In this document: in pieces, positions 54,350 through 64,000 of the stretch | Numbering within the stretch: position 1 is the stretch's first letter | How the letters are laid out: each line of letters begins with the position of its first letter | Origin: Ariolimax columbianus | Lineage: Eukaryota; Mollusca; Gastropoda; Stylommatophora; Arionidae | DNA length: 64,000 nt | Direction of reading: 5' to 3' | NCBI GenBank assembly: GCA_036924085.1 | Contig: JAVGWX010000005.1 | Coordinates: forward strand, 92,697,764-92,761,763 | The notes under the pieces: model-generated | What the model was told of the DNA's origin: nothing | Database searches by the model: none | The model's input: only the letters and a program-made list of their open reading frames with translations | Made by a program: the position numbers and the translations under genes

Positions 54350-55470
54350 AGGAGATATCAATCATTCAATCAAAGCCCGTCGTTCCTCTCGGTGCAAGAC
54401 CAATGCCATCATCGATCCAGCACACACGGTCCTGGATTTCTCCTTCTGGCTCTCTCCAGGTGTAATCATTTAATCTTAGTTCCTTCTGTCTCTCTCCAGA
54501 TGTAATCATTTAATCTTAGTTCCTTCTGTCTCTCTCCAGGTGTAATCATTTAATCTTAGTTCCTTCTGTCTCTCTCCAGGTGTAATCATTTATTTTTAGT
54601 TCCATCACACATTCTCTTGTCCATGTATTTCTGGGTCTTCTCCTCTACTCCACGTAAAATTGTTGGACGGTGCCTTCTGTAACGTATGTCCTATCTTTGC
54701 TTAATTTGTTGTTCTAGTGGCTGTTGTTAACTCCTTTCCAATTGGTCTTAATTTATCCCCATGTCCTGCCACTTTATGCCCACTATTCGTCGTAGGTAAC
54801 TGTTAACTAAGAACTGAAGTCTTTGTTGCGAGGCCTTCGTCGATCTTTATGTCCTGCTCTATACAGCAACACCTACTTGACACTGGCGTTGAATTTTACA
54901 CCTTTGGTGGAAAACATGATTTATCTGATCTCCAAATGTTTTTAAGTGTTAGAAATGCCCTTCTTTTCTTTTCAATTCTTCTTACATCTCCATCTGTACC
55001 TTCTGTTGTGCCAATTGGGCTGCCCATATAGGTCAATGTATCCACTTATTCCAATTGCTTTCCCTCCAGCATGATTAGTTCTTTGCTGATAGTGTTGAGT
55101 TTAAGGATCTTGGTTTTGTTCATGATGATATTCAGTCCCAGTTTAGTTGATTGTTTTTTCATCATATTAAGTTCCTCTTGCTTCTGGCTATAACTGTGTG
55201 TCAAAATTACCAGATCATCTGCGTAGTCCAAATACCAGTTCTTTTTGCCTTCGATTGATATCGTCATTATCCAATCTATAGCCAACAAAAACAGGAAATA
55301 TAAGAGAAGCCATCTTTGTGTCACCCATTTTTGCACCCCGAAGCTGTCAATCGGTGTCCCTTCATGTACCACTCTACTAACTGTATCTTTGTACATATTC
55401 TGTATGAGCGCTACGGGTTTCTTTGGCAACAATTGTGTCTCAACTGTCAAAGAGAGGGTATACCACACTA
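54350..55470 (-). mobile_element. RTE-like LINE relic with YADD box
   Basis: On minus, KPVALIQNMYKDTVSRVVHE precedes LLYFLFLLAIDWIM and LDYADDLVILTHSYSQKQEE (catalytic YADD at 55214-55225). KLGLNIIMNKTKILKLNT and LIMLEGKQLE follow. After 55046 come DTLTYMGSPIGTTEGTDGDV, KRRAFLTLKNIW, KIGHTLQKAPSNN and, near the end, IQDRVCWIDDGIG. That is the full order from RT palm to C-terminus. The open part is 140 codons (55046-55468). An AATC-like tail lies near 54358-54372. Confidence 0.88.
54445..54600. repeat. 40-bp minisatellite, 4 copies, near LINE C-terminus
   Basis: The unit is TGTAATCATTTAATCTTAGT plus TCCTTCTGTCTCTCTCCAGG, starting at 54461, 54501, 54541 and 54581. It lies between the HTLQKAP motif and the terminal DRVCW segment of the LINE. 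Confidence 0.96.
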
Positions 55471-55644
55471 TTAATCAGATCTTACGATATGTTCTTAGCG
55501 CTTCATAGATCCGATTCTTATCTCTCCCACAAACAGAACAGTACCGCACTGGGCTTTATGTTCAAATATCAAAGATTTCATCGAAATATTAAAACAATAG
55601 CGATAACAGAAGAAATCACTGATAACATGTGATATGTAAATAGG

Positions 55645-55715
55645 AATGTGGGACCGAGCAGTTTGGTTACCGGCCAATTTATCTAGAGGACATGGGTTCA
55701 AAACTTTGGTAATGC
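55645..55715 (+). mobile_element. tRNA-like sequence (pseudo-tRNA or SINE head)
   Basis: GGGACCGAGCAGTTTGGTTA (A-box-like) and GACATGGGTTCAAAACTTTG (B-box-like), with the same arrangement as 963-1031 on minus. The arms do not pair well, so it is not functional. Confidence 0.5.
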
Positions 55716-55954
55716 ATGGGTTGTTCATTTTTAATAGGTAGTGCAATCAAATCCTAACCTGCACACGGTATAGAATAATGACATGCAACATCACTTCAGA
55801 GCAAGAGGCAGACCACAAGAATGAAAGATTAATGTTGTTAAACAAACAATACAGAAGCATGGATTGAAAATATAAACAGTTTTACAGATCGGTAACAAAA
55901 AAACATTGCACTTCCATGCGGCGCCTAGTTTCTTAAGTGAATAGGCAGGTGATA

Positions 55955-55996
55955 TGAGATGAGATGCGATAAGATGAGATGAGATGAGAGGAGATG
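55955..55996. repeat. GATGA-type microsatellite
   Basis: About eight imperfect GATGA/GATAA pentamers. Confidence 0.9.
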
Positions 55997-56084
55997 GCAA
56001 CTACAGCTACAGACATCATGGACATCAAGACTAGCATCATGATCCGGTAAAATATACTGATCCAGGTCTCCCATGTCCTTATTT

Positions 56085-56990
56085 CTGGAAGCAGTCTGTG
56101 TCCCAGCAGTCGGCAGTCACAGCAGTCTGTGTTCCAGCAGTCGGCAGTCACAGCAGTCTGTGTTCCAGCAGTCGGCAGTCACAGCAGTCTGTGTCCCAGC
56201 AGTTGACAGTCACAACAGTCTGTGTCCCAGCAGTCGGCAGTCACAGCAGTCTGTGTCCCAGCAGTCGGCAGTCACAACAGTCTGTGTCCCAGCAGTCGGC
56301 ATTCACAGCAGTCCGGCAGTCCCAGCAGTCGGCAGTCACAACAGTCTGTGTCCCAGCAGTCGGCAGTCACAGCAGTCCGGCAGTCCCAGCAGTCACAACA
56401 GTCTGTGTTCCAGCAGTCGGCAGTCACAGCAGTCTGTGTCCCAGCAGTCGGCAGTCACAGCAGTCTGTGTCCCAGCAGTCGGCAGTCACAACAGTCTGTG
56501 TCCCAGCAGTCGGCAGTCACAACAGTCTGTGTCCCAGCAGTCGGCAGTCACAGCAGTCCGGCAGTCCCAGCAGTCACAACAGTCTGTGTTCCAGCAGTCG
56601 GCAGTCACAGCAGTCTGTGTCCCAGCAGTCGGCAGTCACAGCAGTCTGTGTCCCAGCAGTCGGCAGTCACAACAGTCTGTGTCCCAGCAGTCGGCAGTCA
56701 CAGCAGTCCGGCAGTCCCAGCAGTCGGCAGTCACAACAGTCTGTGTCCCAGCAGTCGGCAGTCACAGCAGTCTGTGTCCCAGCAGTCGGCAGTCACACCA
56801 GTCTGTGTCCCAGCAGTCGGCAGTCACAGCAGTCCGGCAGTCCCAGCAGTCACAACAGTCTGTGTCCCAGCAGTCGGCAGTCACAGCAGTCCGGCAGTCC
56901 CAGCAGTCACAACAGTCTGTGTCCCAGCAGTCGGCAGTCACAGCAGTCTGTGTCCCAGCAGTCCGGCAATCACAGCAGTCCAGCAGTAAC
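56085..56990. repeat. 31-bp minisatellite with higher-order structure
   Basis: The main unit is CAGCAGTCGGCAGTCACAGC plus AGTCTGTGTCC. A shorter variant contains GCAGTCCGGCAGTCCCAGC. A mixed block repeats after 181 bases (GCAGTCCGGC at 56372 and 56553). All three plus frames stay open for 255-323 codons because the unit lacks stops. The encoded Ser/Gln/Val repeats are artefacts. Confidence 0.97.
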
Positions 56991-57329
56991 AGCAATCTTG
57001 CTAACGAACACTTTCTTGTTGACTTGTTCTATCTGAGACTTTGATCTTCTCATTCCACAAGACTTATTGTTTGCCACCTGATATGTCTTAAAAATGTAGT
57101 TCCATATACCTTAATCAGTGCAATCGTTCATTCTAAGATTCTAAGAATGTGACCCATTATCTATAGTGGTGTATCTCTGTCGGGTGTCTTGAATGTCATA
57201 GTCAGAGCAATGCTAAAATCAACCATGATAGATTGTCTTTTAATTTTTGAATTGAAAGGGTTCATAATAACCAGTATGTGATCATTTATATGTTGAGAAG
57301 AAACTTGTAACAATCAGTCAGTTCCACGG
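56991..57329. other. No gene seen
   Basis: Nothing recognisable. Confidence 0.5.
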
Positions 57330-57680
57330 TCGGGAGAAACCTGTCATAACTACCGGTTTATTATCAGTTCCATGTTGGGATGAAACGTGTTATAACTACC
57401 GGTTTATGATCAATTCTATGTTGGAGTGAAACGTGTCATAACTACCGGTTTATGATCAATTCTATGTTGGAGTGAAACGTGTTATAACTACCGGTTTATT
57501 ATCAATTCTATGTTGAAGTGAAACGTGTCATAACTACCGGTTTATGATCAATTCTATGTTGGAGTGAAACGTGTCATAACTACCGGTTTATGATCAATTC
57601 TATGTTGGAGTGAAACGTGTCATAACTACAGGTTTATTATCAGTTCTATGCTGGGGTGAAACGTGTCTTTACGACTGGTC
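57330..57680. repeat. 46-bp minisatellite, about 7.5 copies
   Basis: The unit contains GAAACGTGTCATAACTACCG and GTTTATGATCAATTCTATG, spaced 46 bases (57382, 57428 and onwards). Confidence 0.96.
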
Positions 57681-58009
57681 TGTCATCAGTATTCAAATCT
57701 ACATTGGCGATTACTCTGAACTCCGTTTTTATAACAAAATCTACCTTAGGTAAACAACTCTACCTGTAAGAGAATACCATCAAAATATGAACAGGGTAAA
57801 GCCTTGCAGATTGAACAACTAAGGTAAGGGACAGAACATGTCACAGATCCATTGTAGCTTAACTCTGATGCGGGAGATGTTACTCGAACTGAGCGTACCC
57901 ACTCTCTGGTGTGCACGTGGAAAGCCATCATCACACGAGTAAGGCCGATCTTTTGGCGGCAAACACAAAAACGGTTTAGTAACTTTGTCAAAGAACGGTG
58001 TAATAATGT
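57681..58009. other. No gene seen
   Basis: The minus-strand open frame 57746-57991 has no recognisable domain. Confidence 0.45.
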
Positions 58010-58215
58010 AATTGCACAGCTGTCACGGCAGTCGGGGATGAAGTGTTAGACTTCATTCTACTAGGCCTTTTCATTTTTAAGATGTAAAGATTGTCAGTTC
58101 CTTCCTTGCTGCCTTTCCTTCCCAAATAGTAAGTCAGGAATCCATTGAATCTACTGGGGCATATCATAATGGGGACCGAATTGGCTACCTTTGAGGTGTT
58201 AACTGGACGATTTTC
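58010..58215 (-). mobile_element. tRNA-derived SINE, family B, body and 3' end
   Basis: On minus: GGGAAGGAAAGGCAGCAAGG, AAGGAACTGACAATC, then GTCTAACACTTCATCCCCGA and CTGCCGTGACAGCTG. The tRNA head is largely unrecognisable. Confidence 0.68.
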
Positions 58216-58224
58216 GTCCATGTT

Positions 58225-58610
58225 TCACTCAAGCTCGAGTGGAGTATAGGGCTTAATTTCTTAAGTCTTCACTCAGCTAGAGTATAGGGCCTTATTTAGA
58301 GAACCCTCATTCAGCTATAAAGTATAGGGCCTCATTTAGAAAATCTTCATTCAGCTAGAGTATAGGGCCTCATTTAGAACACCTTCATTCAGCTAGAGTA
58401 TAGGGCCTTATTTAGAGAACCTTCACTCAACTAGAGCATAGGGCCTCATTTAGAAAACCTTTATTCAGCTAGAGTATAGAGCCTCATTTAGAAAATCTTC
58501 ACTCAGCTAGAGTATATGGTCTCATTTAGGAAGTTTTCATTCAGCTAGAGTATAGCGTCTCATTTCTCAAGCCTTCACTCATCTGGAATATAAGGCCTCA
58601 TTTTTTTTTA
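58225..58610. repeat. ~39-bp minisatellite, about 10 copies
   Basis: The unit contains CATTCAGCTAGAGTATAGGG and CCTCATTTAGAAAATCTT. Lengths vary by 1-3 bases and both ends are more diverged. Confidence 0.95.
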
Positions 58611-58684
58611 AACATGTGCGAAAGCACTTTTCGTGTATTTTACTTAATGGTTTCTGTAGCTTTTTATTTTACACGCAATCCCCA

Positions 58685-58790
58685 TTACAAATCTCTTCAG
58701 CAACCTTTCACAACATTCATGCTGTTGCAGTGGCCCTATTCTTCCCTCTCTAGTTAGGGACTCTGTGATCCACCAATCGTACACTCTACT
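58685..58790 (-). mobile_element. Possible solo 3' end of an RTE-like LINE
   Basis: GTTGCAGTGGCCCTATTCTT and GGGACTCTGTGATCCACCA align loosely with the 3' flank of the relic at 51595 (GTTACAGTGGTCCTATTCC). Confidence 0.4.
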
Positions 58791-59824
58791 ACTCTGCCAA
58801 CCACACGCTCTTCCCCTAATTTACCCAACTTTCAACCTTTCAGTACCGCTTGCCTAGAACACTCCATTATGACAGACACTCCACACCTGGAACTGTTCCA
58901 CTTGACTTATTGCTGTCTCCACATCCTGGTTTTGATGGCACGTTTTTGCGGTTAATTTCTGCAAGTATTTTCACATTTTTTTACGCCATTAAGTGTCTGC
59001 TACACCACACCACAAACCTGGAAACAATGTTAGACTTCAGTATGGACAAACTGTTTGTGATTATCAATTTTGTCACACGGATGAAAAAGCCTTGTTTTAA
59101 CAAAGCGGAGGACGCATCTTCTATTTTTAAATATGTTTTTATGCTTGGAATTGTCTGTGATAATTCTTGATGTATATTTTTATGTCTGTCCTTAAACCAA
59201 TATATCGATATTGTATCTAATGCACGCGCTTCCATTTACGGGTGAGAATAGTTGAAGAGGGGAATATTGTTCTGGTCACACTTCACGTGACCAAACCAGC
59301 GTGGTTAAGTTTGCGGTGCGCGTGTTGCATTTTTATGTGATTTCCTTACAAGAAGAACACGTAACCGCCTTCGTTACAGACGTCACTATTTAAGTCAATG
59401 AAAGACATTAGATGCCCTAATTATAATCTGTGGTATAACAGCGATTAAGCCCACCTCCCCTTCCTTTCACAGGCAGTGCCGATGTGCTGTGTAGGTAAGA
59501 TGAGCAGAGTCGTCCCCTCCAGGCGTCATATCGGTAGAGTGTGGTTATACTGGGTGGTTTTGTTTTGGATTTTGTCATGTTTCCCTTGTGAAGAAGAAGG
59601 AGTGTGCTGGGCATTCCAAATATAACCATGCCTTTACTCGTGTTCAATGCATCCGTTGTCGTTTTATTTTAAATATAAACGATAAAATAGCAACATATCC
59701 TGTACACTCCAGGGCGAGTGTATGATAACCTGTATTTATTCCTTAGCTCTACAACCATAGCAACAATGGGACTACATGCTACAATGATAGTTTTGATTTT
59801 AGCCTTAGCGTGTACATACTGATA
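58791..59824. other. No gene seen
   Basis: The open frame 58850-59170 (106 codons) and others have no recognisable domain. 59440-59640 is unique-looking. Confidence 0.45.
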
Positions 59825-60060
59825 ATTCGTATTGGCGTTGTGGTAGTGCGCTCACTGTTCACGGTATCGGGTTCGATTTCCGTTACCGACACCTCCCAAT
59901 CAACCCTGATATAAATGGGTACCTGGCTCACTGCCAGGGAAGGAAAGGCAGCTAAAAAGGGAACTGATCACCCCACCTTATAAATAAAATGTGACCTTGT
60001 ACAATGGAGTCTCCAACACTTCATCCCCGACATCAGGTTCAGCTAAGGGACCTAAAGATG
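59825..60060 (+). mobile_element. tRNA-derived SINE, family B, with good B box
   Basis: TGGTAGTGCGCTCACTGTTC, then ATCGGGTTCGATTTCCGTTA (near-consensus B box), CCCAATCAACCCTGATATAA, GGAAGGAAAGGCAGCTAAAA and TCTCCAACACTTCATCCCCG. Most of the family structure is retained. Confidence 0.82.
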
Positions 60061-60343
60061 GGAAGAACATCTGAGTATGGCAATCTAAACGTAGTGTTGG
60101 ATCATTATGCCGGAACCAGGAGGACAAGTAAATGAGGATGCTGGAGAAGGTCGTTGGCTAAAGATCCACAAATAATGGCATCAATGTTAGTTGCATACTA
60201 TCAGTACGTCACTTCCTCCATCCTAAAGAAACAATTGACATGATCAAGAATGACGTAACAGCGATTTGCCTTTACAAATAAAACAAAAATTTGGATCTTG
60301 CTAACAAACAAGTCCTACATAGTGAAAATTAGAGGAGTCGTGC
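60061..60343. other. No gene seen
   Basis: Nothing recognisable. Confidence 0.5.
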
Positions 60344-60530
60344 ATTCCTATGTAGAGCAAAGCTCTATGCTAGGAGTCTTGTATTGCTATGTAGAGCATA
60401 GCTCTATGCTAGGCGTCTTGTATTGCTATGTAGAGCATAGCTCTATGCTAGGAGTCTTGTATTGCTATGTAGAGCATAGCTCTATGCTAGGAGTCTTGTA
60501 TTGCTATGTAGAGCATAGCTCTATGCCTTG
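60344..60530. repeat. 39-bp minisatellite with hairpin-forming unit, ~5 copies
   Basis: The unit is CTATGTAGAGCATAGCTCTA plus TGCTAGGAGTCTTGTATTG, spaced 39 bases. Each unit holds the inverted repeat AGCATAG-CT-CTATGCT overlapping a second one, AGAGC-ATA-GCTCT. The 77-codon open frame is a by-product. Confidence 0.96.
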
Positions 60531-62726
60531 ATCATTATTGCACCTCTCTTGTGTTGTCAATCATATAATACTGGTTGGGGGATGAGGGCTGGGGTGCGAG
60601 GGGGAGGAATATGGATTGAAAGGGAGAGGCAGTAGGAGGGAGAGGGGTGTGTACAAAAAAATGTGCTACGGGCACAGCTTACAACGCAGACATACATCTG
60701 TTCATATTCTGCATGACAGTGTCCCAATGAGAAGTAATTCAATACAAAATGTGTGCTAAAGTCGCAAGAACGGGACCGTTCGGCGCAAAAAACACAATTG
60801 TCAATATGGCTGTATCTCTCTCTCTCTTTCTCTCTCTGATTTGTTTATACATTGCAGCAAGGATCTATGCACACTTTATTGATTATTGTTCGCGTTCGAT
60901 CATCTCAAAATGGTATGACCATATGTTTAAATGCATATTTTGTCAATTATATGAACTGTTGCCACTTTAATGATACCAGTTGAACATATGTTTTCCTTAA
61001 TTTGTTTAGGACTGTACAAAAATGTAAATCATTGTTATTTTGTTTAATTGTAAAAAAAATGCTTTCGATTATATTAGAATATAAAACAAATATTGGAATT
61101 CCATACACAATTCAAATAATTACATTGGAAGCAGTTGGTATGTAAGGAACATCACACCTTTAGCTACAATTGTAATCATCAAACAAATTCTTTACGATCT
61201 TAAATCAGCGTTGTTGTGCACGTACTCATGAAGGGTGACTTTGAAAATCTTGTGACGACCTGAAAGGTCGAGGGCAACAAATGCAGAAGAGCAAGGCAAA
61301 GAAAGAGTGCATGGGATAACAGAGGAATAGAATGTGTACTTGAATGAGATAAGCTTGGGTGCTGCTTCATGGAAACGTGTCAACAATGAAACATAAACCA
61401 TGTTAGGGACAGATGACGACAAAGAGAGAAAATACTGGATAATTGAACATCGAGGTATGGAAGGTAGCCAACAAATCTGTAATCTGTGATCTGTAATCCT
61501 GGTATTTAATCAGACAGAAGTTGTCAGATGCTAGGAAGTCAAAATTTGTTGAAATTTATTTCAAATTTCACTCTGAAGGCCCACGTTGAGCGAAGGGCTA
61601 TAAGTATGCCCACATGTTCTCATTGGTTGCTCACCGAGTGGACGTCTGAAGCTGAAAGGTCACCTCACACCTGTAAGGTCACCGTCTGTTGTCAGACATG
61701 TCTACTATAAGCATAGTGCATCCATATGTCGTTAACAAAGCAGAGTATATGACGTCGTTGAGTGAGACTTAGAGCCTTCGTTCTGTGTTGGGAATTTGGT
61801 CACGTTGAGAGCCTATCAGAGTTTTTCGTTCCATTGTCATGTGAGCAACTCGACACTTCTCTGCACCCACTATTCGTAGTTACTCTGAGTTGCCAAACGA
61901 GACAACCACATAATTTATAGAAGTCCATGCGGCCATAAGGTTGTGGAGAGCCATGATCGCATGCGCCAGTTGATATAGTACATTAAGAAGACAACGTAAG
62001 AGTACAGATAAACTGCCTGGCTTTTAAGTTGAAAAGATGAAGCTAGACTGATGGCCAGTAGGGGCAGATACAATAAAGAAGGGAATGAATCTTATCAAGC
62101 GAATTAGAAAGATGGAAGGATTCCCTTGGTTATCTTTCCTAGAAGCAAAATTTGACAAGCAGTTGCAAAAATCGGACTCGCCAAAATTGTAATCCGGTTT
62201 GTCGGTTGCCGAACTTTCTTTGTCACATGACATGCATTGCGGTGCAGCCATTGGTCAGACATAAATCGCTGCGCGGTGTGTGATGCAGTGAAACTAAATT
62301 ACTCCGCCTGATGCATTATTGGTTTGGGAACTCAATTTCACGTCCCTCTCTTTAACTTAAGTTATCCCTCTATCTGTCTTCCCCCTGTCTCAGCTCTCTC
62401 TATCTCCCCTTTTCCCTGCTCCCTCTCCTCTCTCTCTCTCTCTATGTCACTCTCTCTCCCTGTCTTCTTTTTAGTGTGATTATAGAACATGGAAATTCTC
62501 TTATATTTTTTTGTGCTTCGAAGTATTGGGAAATCATATTTCTTGAAATATTCTTGAGTAAGCTAGGGCTCTCATTTAAGGTTTCATTAGAAAATGGACT
62601 GAATGGATGAAGCAGCGGCTCTTAACTTGGGCTACATGGGCCCTAAATTAAACTGCACGGACCCATTGATATGAACTTTCATAAATATTTCAACTATTTC
62701 TTGAAAGAAATTCGGCCCTTTATTTT
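60531..62726. other. No recognised gene
   Basis: The longest stretch without identified repeats. Open frames at 60749-60970, 61192-61422 (minus), 61528-61710 and 62024-62251 (minus) have normal composition but no known motif. CT-rich patch at 62390-62462. Host exons could be hidden here, but I see no support for any. Confidence 0.4.
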
Positions 62727-62776
62727 TTTTTGGGGGGTGGGGGTGGGGGTGGGAGAGGGGGGGGGGGGTGAGGGGT
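62727..62776. repeat. G-rich tract, potential G-quadruplex
   Basis: GGGGGGTGGGGGTGGGGGTG followed by more G-runs: at least five runs of five or more G within 50 bases on plus. Confidence 0.9.
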
Positions 62777-63173
62777 CCACAGACGACATGTGTATTTTCT
62801 TGAATATCTTATACTTTATTAAATTGAAAAATTAATTCCTTTGATTTTTATCCAAACTAAATGATAAAATAATTACTTCAAAACCACCATCCAAAGATAT
62901 TGTTAAGTCACAAAGTGTTGAAGTTTAATTCCCTTTACACCCATTTGTTATTTGACCAGAACATCTCTCCAGACACTCTTTGTTTTCCAGTCCAGTTTGT
63001 TCATATCATATGTCCTTTGATCAGATTAGCTCTGCAGATGCTCTGTATTTTCAAAACCTGTTAATCGTGCTATCTTTGCTTTCACATCAACTAATAATTC
63101 TTACCATCCAAGATATTTTTTTATTTTAAAATGACTGTTCCAAAGTCTAAATTAAATCAAATGGTAACCCCAA
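62777..63173. other. No gene seen
   Basis: AT-rich; 'CCAGACACTCTTTGTTTTCC' (62970) and 'CTGCAGATGCTCTGTATTTT' (63031) hint at an old ~60-bp duplication. Confidence 0.4.
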
Positions 63174-63184
63174 AAATATTAATT

Positions 63185-63545
63185 TTTCTTCTTCTTCTTC
63201 TTCGTTCGTTCTCAATCTCCCACTACCAAACCCTGAAAGGGTAAGTAGCAGAATGTAGTCCAGAGAACGGAATGCGTTGTGTTGTAGTTTACAGCTTGGC
63301 TGCGATATTTGCACCTTGCGGTCCAACACATCCGACTTCAGCAAGCATTTTTTGAGTACCGGGTTAGCATTCCCTCTTCGATCCCTTCTCCTTAGCCAGT
63401 CTGCCCTGCTGCAGCCTGTTATCCAGGGTCACCGCGTGGAGGTGTAGAAGGGTCTTGGCAGCTATGGTTCGCTGGCCCTGACGCTAGCAGTCAGCTATGG
63501 GCTGCTGACCACTGCAGCTCATGTGCTGCTCAGCATCTTGATCCC
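63185..63545 (-). mobile_element. SINE-like family A, copy 3
   Basis: 11-bp target duplication AAATATTAATT at 63174-63184 and 63546-63556. A CTT tract (63187-63203) is the GAA tail on minus. It is almost the same as 43993-44355. A minus open frame (63147-63344) ends in Glu repeats from the tail and is not a gene. Confidence 0.9.
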
Positions 63546-63556
63546 AAATATTAATT

Positions 63557-63767
63557 CAATATCATGTTACAATAGACAACTTGATTCAGTTTGTTTATTT
63601 TCAGATTCAAATAAAACGGTTAGACTAAAACAGTACAATTTAAATATCTAGTAAACATGAAACCAGACTACAGAAAATGTATTAACGAAATAAAGAGCAA
63701 TATAGCAATAACTAAATCAGGCTTCTAAAAAATAAGAAACATACTAACAAACAAATCCCTTGCAATC
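63557..63767. other. No gene seen
   Basis: AT-rich, nothing recognisable. Confidence 0.5.
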
Positions 63768-63880
63768 GTGTGACAGAGAGATAGACAGAGAGGGCGGGAG
63801 AGGGGGAGAAGATGGACAGAGAGAAAGAGAGAGAGAAAAGTTGAGATACAGAGAGACATAGATAGAGAGAAAGGTGGAGT
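63768..63880. repeat. GA-rich microsatellite
   Basis: Imperfect GA/GACA repeats, purine-only for most of its length. Confidence 0.9.
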
Positions 63881-64000
63881 CTTGCGTTGTTATGAAAAGC
63901 AACTATTGCTTTATGAAAGTGAATCTTGAACAGTAAATAAGCAATCAGAGAAAATCCTGGAAACCACAGAGATGTTGTTCCTGAGAATAATGCTACATAT
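63881..64000 (+). mobile_element. LINE relic running off the window
   Basis: CYEKQLLLYESES, then TVNKQSEKILETTEMLFLRI after one stop. This matches the LINE post-RT segment 'LLYGSESWTxNKxxExRLEATEMWFLRRM'. The rest lies beyond position 64000. Confidence 0.75.

Noticed and set aside
56073..57044. 323- and 312-codon Ser/Gln-rich open frames
   Set aside because: Stop-free 31-bp minisatellite; all plus frames are open.

Overview
Eukaryotic, AT-rich, repeat-dominated DNA with no host protein-coding gene, rRNA or functional tRNA that I can recognise. All recognisable coding sequence belongs to non-LTR retrotransposons (LINEs): one nearly intact 5'-truncated CR1/L2-like copy (7528-9694) and about fourteen decayed relics of several families (RTE-like, RNase H-bearing, and others). 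The mix of LINE families, tRNA-derived SINEs and abundant minisatellites fits a lophotrochozoan, most likely a mollusc. That assignment is inference from remembered family resemblance, not a search.

Layout. 0-7 kb: SINE copies, an old LINE relic carrying an 84-bp tandem array (1805-2484), several minisatellites, and a second LINE relic whose end is amplified as a 59-bp array. 7.3-9.8 kb: the CR1-like LINE inserted inside a 33-bp minisatellite. 10-19 kb: a SINE, microsatellites, a 19-bp array (14929-15543) and a ~1.4-kb 14-bp array (16160-17558). 18-32 kb: RTE-like relics, a 717-bp retro-insertion with a 17-bp target duplication (24246-24962), an RNase H relic holding a 52-bp array, SINEs, and a further LINE relic. 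32-41 kb: very large simple or minisatellite tracts (50-bp, TTG-like, CTAT, 42-bp). 42-55.5 kb: the densest LINE cemetery, including a nested stack at 43.7-45.9 kb. 56-64 kb: minisatellites of 31, 46, 39 and 39 bp, SINEs, and a LINE relic running off the right edge.

Tandem repeats cover about a fifth of the window by my hand tally (roughly 14 kb). The most interesting pattern is that at least seven minisatellites are local amplifications of LINE protein-coding sequence. Two of them hit nearly the same stretch of the RNase H domain in two separate copies. Conversely, two LINEs inserted into pre-existing arrays. Long open frames in the arrays follow from stop-free repeat units and should not be taken as genes. 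I found no convincing new multi-gene system. Identity, copy number and family names are by eye and need alignment.
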